In this document: piece by piece, positions 56,725 to 64,000 of the stretch | How positions within the stretch are numbered: the first letter of the stretch is position 1 | Layout: every line of letters starts with the position of its first letter | From: Exophiala sp. HKRS030 | Taxonomy: Eukaryota > Ascomycota > Eurotiomycetes > Chaetothyriales > Herpotrichiellaceae | Reading direction: 5' to 3' | NCBI GenBank assembly: GCA_023897205.1 | Contig: JAHWDD010000004.1 | Coordinates: forward strand, 248,001-312,000 | Length of the DNA: 64,000 nucleotides | Translations under genes and position numbers: made by a program | The notes under the pieces: model-generated | Told to the model about the DNA's origin: nothing | What the model saw: only the letters and a program-made list of their open reading frames with translations | The model's database searches: none

Positions 56725-57938
56725 CTACTTGTTCTGCTTGATAAGATCTGTAGCATGCTGGACCTGACCTCTGACCCTCATCGCCCACCAATCTGGAACC
56801 ACCCTCAGAAGGGGTGCTTTGTTCAGATGCTCTGGGAGATAGACACTCCCACTCTCACCTCTTAGAACTTGTTTGACTACCGCGGACGCTACAAATTCGG
56901 GCGTCATGACCGACTCGCCAGACCGATTTAGCTCTTTCTCCCAACTTCCAATCAACGGTGTTCGAGCCCATAGTGGATGGATGATACTGGCCTGAACAGT
57001 ATGTCCACCCTCGTCCTTGTGACGATGAGCGAGTTCTTGGACAAGTGATTCGTGTAAGCCAAGAACGGCCGCTTTCGTGGCCGAATAGTCTGCAAGAGAT
57101 GCTGTACCAGTGTACGAAGCCATACTGGCAAGGGTTACGATATGCCCTTTCTGTTGGGACATGAATGTCGGGAGCAGAAGACGAATTAGGGTGAAATGAG
57201 AGAGTACATTTATCCGGAAGATCTTCTCAAGGAATTCGTCTGTCGTTTCGAGGATGGTGTGAGCTTGAGCTATGCCGGCGTTGTTGATGAGAACTGTTGG
57301 ACGAGACTCGGACAATAACGTTGCGATGACGGTTTTAATTGATTCTGGTGAGGCAAGATCGATTTTGTGATACTTGAGCCTTGGGACTATGAAGTCAAGG
57401 TTAGTGAAAGCAATATTCCACAAACACCAGAAGTCGTGGATGGTAAGCTGTTACGTTTCGACTTACTATTCTTCAAATCATCCGGCAATGGCTGCACATC
57501 TAGCACGAGAATATTCGCCTTGGTCTGGGCTGAAAACTGCTTGACCATTTCCTTCCCAAAGCCACTGCATCCGCCGGTGATCAGGATGGTTTCTGCGCCG
57601 TCAGCCTGAAAGTCCCATGGCACACCCTGCTTCTTCAAGTGGCCATAGTTTAAGGCCAAACGATTCAAGAAGCGATTTAAGGAGAGCACAAGACCTAAGC
57701 CAAAGAGAACTTTGAGCACCTTGAGAGGTGGAGAAGCATGCAATGGTATATAATTGGGAATGTTGAACGGAAGCGAAAAGGGAAGAGTCAAGGTCAATTT
57801 CTCAGGAGGCCAGGGGATCTTGCTGACAATGGCCGGGTTGATTTTCGTAAGATATAGCAGTAACGGCCCAGTCAAGAAAGGAGATAACAAGACTTGCTTA
57901 GGTGATGGCAGATTTGACAGTGGTGTTTGCGAGGCCAT
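56725..57938 (-). CDS. Membrane-anchored short-chain dehydrogenase/reductase, 377 aa
   Basis: Exon 1 is 57938-57467 and exon 2 is 57386-56725 (80-nt intron, GTAAGT/TAG). The N-terminal ~110 residues include hydrophobic segments (about 15-30 and 72-89), suggesting anchoring to the ER or lipid droplets. The Rossmann motif TGGCSGFG (121-128) is followed by NNAG, a catalytic Ser in VTLASMASYTGT and YSATKAA. The layout (membrane leader, then classical SDR) resembles RDH10/DHRS3-like enzymes, which act on lipophilic alcohols or ketones. The Pro-rich C-terminus lacks a clear retention signal. The substrate is unknown. It is transcribed towards the metallocarboxypeptidase. Confidence 0.92.
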
Positions 57939-58815
57939 GATATGAGCTGATGTGTGTTCCGCGTCGGTAAAGAAAGCTATTCAGAGTATGCAGAAAGTAG
58001 TTCCTGGAGAATTCAAAGGAAGGTAGAGGTGAGGCGTTTTGATTGTAAGATATGTGTTTGTTGTGGTAGATTGTGGTACAGCACCTATAATAAGAATAGA
58101 CAAATACCCAGAGTGAAACAGACCTAGCAAAGACAACCTTGATGTCGACTTGTTTCTTGCACGCCAGCACGGATCCCCGCGATGTGAGAAAATCACTTCT
58201 GCCTAGGCACAGTGAGGATCTCACCGAGGTCGAGACTTGCACATGGAAGGTCTACCTACCTCAGCTCGTATTCGTGATCGGCTTCTTGGCGATAACTCAG
58301 TCTGTGCTACGAGGTCATGTGAGTTGTGCACGAGTTCCGCCCCTTTCATGACCTACAAACTATGTCGCACTCTTCTCATCACGACCCTCCTCGAGTTACG
58401 CTTTAGGAAGTCCGCGCGGATGACTTCGACTAACTTTCGGTGAGCAAGGCGCTACAGCTCTTGCTAGAGCAATCGATTCCCTCCGAATATGATACTCTTC
58501 TCCCGGAAGCGGGATGGAACAATCCTATTAGGGATGCTAACATTTCCTTTGAAATATCAGTCACGAACTGCCTGCACTAAACGACTCGCGTCATCTAAGA
58601 GTAGGTACAAGCATACCTACATGCCTATTGGAACCATTTGAAAGTGGAATCCTGGGTCCTCAATCAATCGTTCATGCACGTCACCATTCCCTGACGATGG
58701 ATCTTCGCTTGAGGGGCAGGAATCATAGCAGTCTTGACGATGAATAATTCTCAAGAGGACGCACAAGCAACACACTGGTATGGAATATTACATTCTAAGA
58801 ATAACAGTTGAACTC
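57939..58815. other. Intergenic stretch
   Basis: Promoter of the SDR and 3' flank of the isocitrate-lyase/PEP-mutase gene. No gene is supported. Confidence 0.5.
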
Positions 58816-59997
58816 TTAATGCCTGAACTGATATCCTGCGGTCCCGTTCAACTGCCCCTCATACTGATATCTCTTCTCCAATTCATAATACTTATTGAAC
58901 CCTACTCCTTCGCAAACCTCTTCGTATGAGAGAACGGTCGGAGGCTTCCCTTTCTTGAGTGAAGCTTTCAGATTCTCCAGGGTTTCCCGAATACTTCTGA
59001 GTTTGGCCGCGACCAGAGTCCAAGGATAACACACGACACTGTATCCCAGCTGACCAAGTTCTGCAGCGGACAAGTTTTCAGTCTTACCGCCTTCGATGAT
59101 GTTGCCGAAGAGGGGGACATCCAAGTCCTTCCGCAGTTGTGCCATGGATTCGCGGTCAGGCAGAGCTTCAACAAAGACAGCATCCACACCGATTTCGACC
59201 GCTTTGCGAGCCCGTGTCAAGGCTTCCTCGTAGCCAAGGATCAGGCTGTCCGTCCGCGCCAGAATGAAGATGTCTAAGCCCTCATTTCGGGCGTCTACAG
59301 CAGCCTGCCACCGTGCGTAGGCTTCACCTCTAGACACCACGTTCTTGCCTTGAGTATGTCCGCATCCTGAATGGCATTGTTAGTATCTTCAACATTCAAC
59401 ACATCGAGGCGGGCGTTCCAGAACAAGGACACCTCATATTGGGAAAGATATGTTGCAGGACTCACGTTTTGGCCAGACCTGGTCTTCAATCATGACACCA
59501 GCAGCACCAGCATGGGCAAACCCTTCCACTGTCCTCCTCACATTCACCGGGCCACCATACCCTGTGTCGCCATCGACCAGAATCGGGATATTCGTACAGC
59601 GGACCACTTCTTGGACCTTTGCAGCAACCTCCTGGAAAGCGATGTATCCTGTATCTGGCAAGCCGAATGCCGAAGCCATGGCATATCCGGCCAAGAAGAG
59701 GAAAGGAAAGCCAGCCTCCTCGACGAGTCGAGAACTCAACGCATCATAACTACAGACCACTGCGGCGATTTTGTCCGAGTCTTGGTGAGACTCCTCTATC
59801 ATGTTGCGCAACTTTGATGCCTGAAGCGAGGGCATACGGCCGCGGCTGTTCTTGATCCATGTTGGCACGCCACTGATGTGTCCGTTGGTAATGGCTCCAT
59901 TAGTCTTCGTTCCGTTTGTCTCTGTCTTTTTCGTCGAGATGTGACCATCGGTGAATTCAAAAGGGTATGGAACGGTATTGACGATGCTTTTTGCCAT
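58816..59997 (-). CDS. Isocitrate lyase / PEP mutase family enzyme, 360 aa
   Basis: Exon 1 is 59997-59466 and exon 2 is 59366-58816 (99-nt intron, GTGAGT/CAG). It has a TIM-barrel fold of the ICL/PEPM family: FPFLFLAGYAMASAFGLPD, the Mg-binding LVDGDTGYG, AAGVMIEDQVWPKRCGH across the junction, and ILARTDS. The flexible active-site loop reads KRCGH, close to the KKCGH of isocitrate and 2-methylisocitrate lyases, so a C-C lyase activity is plausible; oxaloacetate hydrolases and PEP mutases are alternatives. At 360 aa it is the short type, unlike the ~530-aa fungal isocitrate lyases. The first 55 residues are a polar Lys/Thr/Asn-rich leader of unclear purpose, and no convincing mitochondrial signal is seen. 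Confidence 0.93.
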
Positions 59998-60781
59998 TGT
60001 GATATCAATTGATAGGAACAAAAGGCCTCCGGGAAGTATATTTTTGGGAGGCTTGGAGGTCGACGGGTGGAATCTAGTATGAAGTTTGAAAGATAAGTGT
60101 TCTTTATAGATGGTTTGGTTACATCGTAGCTATATACTTCACGAGTTCCAAGGCATCCTTTATAATACTTTACTAACTCCGATTGTCGGGCAGTTGTCTG
60201 TCTTCGCACAGGTCAGTGATTCCATGGTTCATGTCATTAGGAATCTGGGGAGCCTGAGTTTGAAGATCCCCCGCAACCCGCGACCAGCCGAGAACTCCAA
60301 CATTCCGAGCCGGGAAGCTGCGGTCTTTCAACAGGGTTTCGGGTAAGCGCGGTCGAAGCGATGTCTGTCTTTTCCAGCCTCAGATAACGTCGGTCAACCA
60401 TTGCCTTGCTCTAGGCTAGACACCGTCGACAGTTTAAGCCATGGTAGAATAACAAGCGACAAGGGCCGGGAATGCTGCACATGGGACTCTCAGACGAGCA
60501 CCGACTCAGGAGAGCAGAGCCCTTGTCCAAACTGCACCTTAAGGCAGAGAGCATGGTCCGTCTGTGAGGTGGCTGCCGTTGTGCAAACACGGCTGTTATG
60601 ATCGAAAGTGCGCTTCAGTACCTCCCGGCGAGAGATTTTTTTAGGGGACAAGTGCCAAAGTTCACGTAGAGGCCTATGAAGTTGTGTAACTAGTGTGATA
60701 GTGGAGGGATTTATTCGCTCGGAGACTATGGCAATTCTGAGTTCAACTTTTCAGGTAGTCCAAGAAGCAGACAAACGCTAT
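59998..60781. other. Intergenic stretch
   Basis: Promoter of the ICL/PEPM gene and 3' flank of the Zn2Cys6 regulator. Nothing else is recognised. Confidence 0.5.
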
Positions 60782-63441
60782 TTAGGTCATTGGCAAGTTC
60801 CACAGAAAGTCCAACGAGTCTAACTCCATACCCAAGGACAGGTGGTCGCGACCAGAGTCGAAGGGTGCAATATTTGGGTCGAATGGAAGTGCCCACATGC
60901 TACCGTGATCATCGCCAAAGAAGTCAGGGTGCGAAAATGCATCGATCGTGCCAAGGGGAGCCGCTGTCGCGTCGTCAAAGCCAGGGTTGATATTGTGCCC
61001 AGAGTATTGCGTAGCATTCTGAGTTGGACTAGGTGCAGTATTCACCATATCGTCAGCATTCAATCTTACAGCAGTCGTACCTGTACTGTCGCCAGATCGA
61101 GGTGTAGTCAGATTCGCACGGAACCGAGAGACGTGTTTCTCCATGAGAGTGGCATATCGAGAAGAGAAGTCCATGTCGTCAATGGGCGCAGACCTTATCG
61201 CAGCGATGCATTCATCGAGCACTTTTAGAGATGCTTGGATATCGGCTTGGCGAGCACCAATACTGACTGCTCTCAATAGGAATATGGAGGAGGAAGTCAC
61301 GCAGATCAGGGCCCGAAGCGGAGTATATCTCAATTGACCACGATGAGACATAACCGTGGCTATTTTGAGAACGCTTGTACAGTCGAGGATAACCTCACGG
61401 ATGAAATTTGCATCGTCAGGTAGTACGCAAGTATGAAGAGATTCAGCCTGTGTACTATCGATGCCACGAGCGAGCGCCCTTTCCACGACTGCCTGGATTG
61501 ATAAGGCGTTTGTGTATACTTTGAGATGATGATATTCTATCAATAGTATGTCCTTCAGAGGCTCTGTGATGACTGTAGAACTGCCAAATTAGCAATGCAA
61601 AATAAAAAATCGGCGAGAAAGTGGATTCTAGTGACATGGGCTCAAAAGCACTCGTTCAATGAGTTTTACTGTGACGAGGCTTACCTGTTGTTCCACCCTC
61701 CAGCACATCATGCCAACTTCTCAACGATGATGAGAAATGCTGGAGAAGAGTAATGTAGTGTCCACTGAGGAGATGTTGTTTTGTTTGAGTGGCTGACTGA
61801 AAAAATATGGCAAGGGCAGTTTTCGTAAGTCGCGTCAATTCCATCCATGAGTTTGTTAATGCTATCCAGCCAGCATCTGCGATTGGCGGTCGACTCGCAC
61901 TGGCGAAATTTGTCTGAAAATCCAAGTTTGTGGGAAGGATAGAAGGGCAACCCAATTTCACCGACATCTGGGTCACGTAAATCTGCAGTAGCTTTCTGGC
62001 TCGGTCCATTCTGGGGATTTCGGCTTCCATTGCAGATAAGCGACCTTCTGTCGATCCTCCATCGTTACTGAATATGCCCAGTTCGCACCCAAGTGTTGTT
62101 GCGGCGCCAAGTAACATCCATGACATCCTCTCCGATCTTTTAGCAGGCTCAAACACGTCCTCGCGCCAGCGGACCAGAGGTGTTTCATTGCTTGTCTGTC
62201 GGCGTCGATGTCCCTAGTCTCAAAGTCGTGCAGTATCAATTCCGAATCCCAACCATCAGTATCAGGAGGAAAATGTATTGCTCGGGGGTGCCAATCAGAG
62301 ATCAATATCAAACTCTCGATACTTCCTACCACGCGTGTTTTGGCAGTGGAATACTTCTCTTGTCCAAACATGATACGTCGAATGAGTGATTCAACATACT
62401 GCCAAAGCTTATGATGGATGTAGTGACTGCGAGAGACGCCCCCGGCTCCGGGAGTACGAAGAATCTAGAAGCTATCATTAACAGGGTGCAACAAAGCATA
62501 GGCTCCTTGCACACCAGATCAGTGTGAGCGTTATGTTGTCGGAAAAAGTCGAGAGATACAGGTGATAAAGGTGCCAGGTAGGTGTAATATCTAGACTCAA
62601 TCTGTCAGGTTATCTGCGCCTGTTGTGATCGAAACAAGAGTCAGGGTTGGAGTTCGACATACAAGTCAAGATATGTGACTGCTTCTTGTGCTGTAAAATA
62701 CCCCTGCCTTACGAAGCGAAATTTCTCCCACATATCCAGTGTCTCTTCATCAGGCTGTGATAGTGCCTTGAAATCAGGCCGAAACCTCATGTGCTTCCCA
62801 AACTCTGGGATCATCTGAGGCTCGGCATCAGTTGGTCTCTGCAAAGGCGATGCGGGCGAACCGCCATGAACAGAATGAGCTGCATCAAACAAGACGTCTA
62901 GCGCATCACCCGGTCTTGTCATAACCGTTGATATGACTCGATCAGATAGCTGCGTAGCACTCGCAGGACTCGCATTGGTGAGGCTCGTCCTTGGTGCAGC
63001 TAGATCCATAGTTGAAGGAAATCCTTCACCCTGCCCACGTTCACGGTTGACGTCGACTAGCACATTTCTTCCCTCGTTCGCGGGAGGGAGATTCAAGTCG
63101 TCGTTCGGAACGAGATCCTGTACGTCATGAACTTGCTGGCCTGGCTGTCCTCCCGGGTCATCCGGCGCATTATTGTCCTGGCTTGCTTGCGATACCCGGC
63201 TGGCAGGTTCTGAAGTTGAAGTATCTTTCCCAATAGCCCATTTTGGCGGAGCTCTGTGCCTGAAAGCTCTTCGATGGGCCTGAAAAAGGCAGTCGCGATG
63301 TTCACGACGGCACTTCGCGCATGGCGGTTCATTCTCAAGGACACACTTGACCTTGCGGGCCCGACATGCGTTGCAAGCCGCGTAACTTCGTCGGAACGTT
63401 ATCGCGCTGGGTGAAGAAGGAGTCGCATCCATGGTTCTCAT
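60782..63441 (-). CDS. Zn2Cys6 transcription factor, ~825 aa; two apparent frameshifts
   Basis: Exons: 63441-62663, 62590-61685 and 61572-60782. An N-terminal zinc cluster reads CNACRARKVKC then CAKC, with spacing CX2CX6CX7CX2CX6C. The fungal-specific domain follows (YLDLYYTYLAPLSP across intron 1, then MFGQEKYSTAKTRVVG and AKRSERMSWMLLGAATTLG). Exon 2 has two -1 breaks, at the G run 62439-62443 and the A run 62183-62185 (minus-strand bases). Restoring one base at each links PEPGG to RSHYIHHKLWQYVESLIRR and PLVRWREDVFEP to the next block, and makes the whole gene divisible by three. An in-frame ATG upstream (63705) would add 88 residues; I prefer the start near the zinc cluster. Its target may be the adjacent ICL/PEPM gene, by position only. 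Confidence 0.85.
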
Positions 63442-64000
63442 ACTCGCTTCTTTCCTAGGTCCTTGACGATATCCTACATCAGACTTGCTCTCACATCGGG
63501 TAGTCAAGGAGTGGAGCGGAGACGTTACTTGGAGGGATAAACGCGGAGAAGAGAATATTCTGGGGTATTTAAAGTCATGCCGGCAAATTGGCGCGGGTCG
63601 ATGACGATTTTTTGCCAGAAGACTGAACCAATTAATGAGTCGGTAGTAATGCATCCTGGAAGTCGGCTCTCCGACTCGTCGGATTGGGACGTTTTTACTC
63701 TTCATGAAAATGCAGGAATGCTATCACCGTTCAGACGAGAGAAATTTTCGGTAAGGGGCTTTTCATTCAAACGTTCTCAGCGGCACTAATTAGATGACTA
63801 TCCAGGCTTATCGTAATCAACTACTCTGCAAACACGGCACGACTTTCTCGTCCCTGAAGCAAGGAAGTCCTTGCCACATACAATTGTGAGGACATATACC
63901 CCGGCAAACACTCAATAGGCATATAACAGCCTAGCCTCATTGTTTGATTGTTTGATTCTTCTGTTCTCTCTCACAAGCAAGAATCTCAGCAGCCAGGCCA
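63442..64000. other. Right-edge stretch: promoter of the Zn2Cys6 regulator
   Basis: This is the 5' flank of the minus-strand regulator. Its open frame continues upstream to 63705 without a stop, so part of the region may be coding if the farther ATG is used. No other feature is seen. Confidence 0.45.

Noticed and set aside
1..64000. Secondary-metabolite gene cluster
   Set aside because: Several reductases, regulators and transporters are present, but no polyketide synthase, NRPS, terpene cyclase or DMATS was found.

Overview
This window is nuclear DNA of a filamentous ascomycete (Pezizomycotina). The signs are many short introns (about 43-175 nt, GTRNGT...YAG), a HET-domain gene, several Zn2Cys6 and C2H2 regulators, a SAT4/PTH11-like rhodopsin-domain membrane protein, Dal5-type and APC transporters, and a Jjj1 orthologue. 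I cannot fix the class or species from the sequence alone. No rRNA, tRNA, CRISPR, intact transposon, or PKS/NRPS core gene was recognised.

Layout. 0-5 kb: a weak small two-exon gene model and a HET-domain protein. 5-16 kb: a Zn2Cys6-ankyrin regulator, an aldo/keto reductase diverging from a catalase, and an unrecognised 407-aa protein. 16-20 kb: JJJ1, a ribosome-biogenesis J-protein, diverging from an SPX-RING ubiquitin ligase; their shared promoter carries two CACGTG sites. 20.5-23 kb: a seven-exon C2H2-C2H2-Zn2Cys6 regulator. 25-40 kb: a metabolic block with a ketopantoate-reductase-family enzyme, a KduD-type SDR, a galactonate-dehydratase-type enolase, a C2H2 regulator, an aldehyde dehydrogenase and an APC permease. 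This block could be a sugar-acid or amine catabolic cluster. 44-50 kb: a rhodopsin-domain protein and a GNAT acetyltransferase in gene-poor DNA. 52-63.5 kb: a Dal5-like MFS transporter, an M14 metallocarboxypeptidase, a membrane-anchored SDR, an isocitrate-lyase/PEP-mutase family enzyme and a Zn2Cys6 regulator.

The most striking global signal is six apparent -1 frameshifts in five otherwise well-conserved genes. Each breaks a clear domain, and each can be explained by one base missing from a short homopolymer run (positions 6997, 19468, 33389, 55591, 62183 and 62439). With one base restored at each site, every spliced gene has a length divisible by three. This points to sequence or assembly error rather than six independent pseudogenes, but reads are needed to decide.

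Exon boundaries were inferred by eye from splice consensus, reading-frame continuity and remembered family architecture. They should be read as models.
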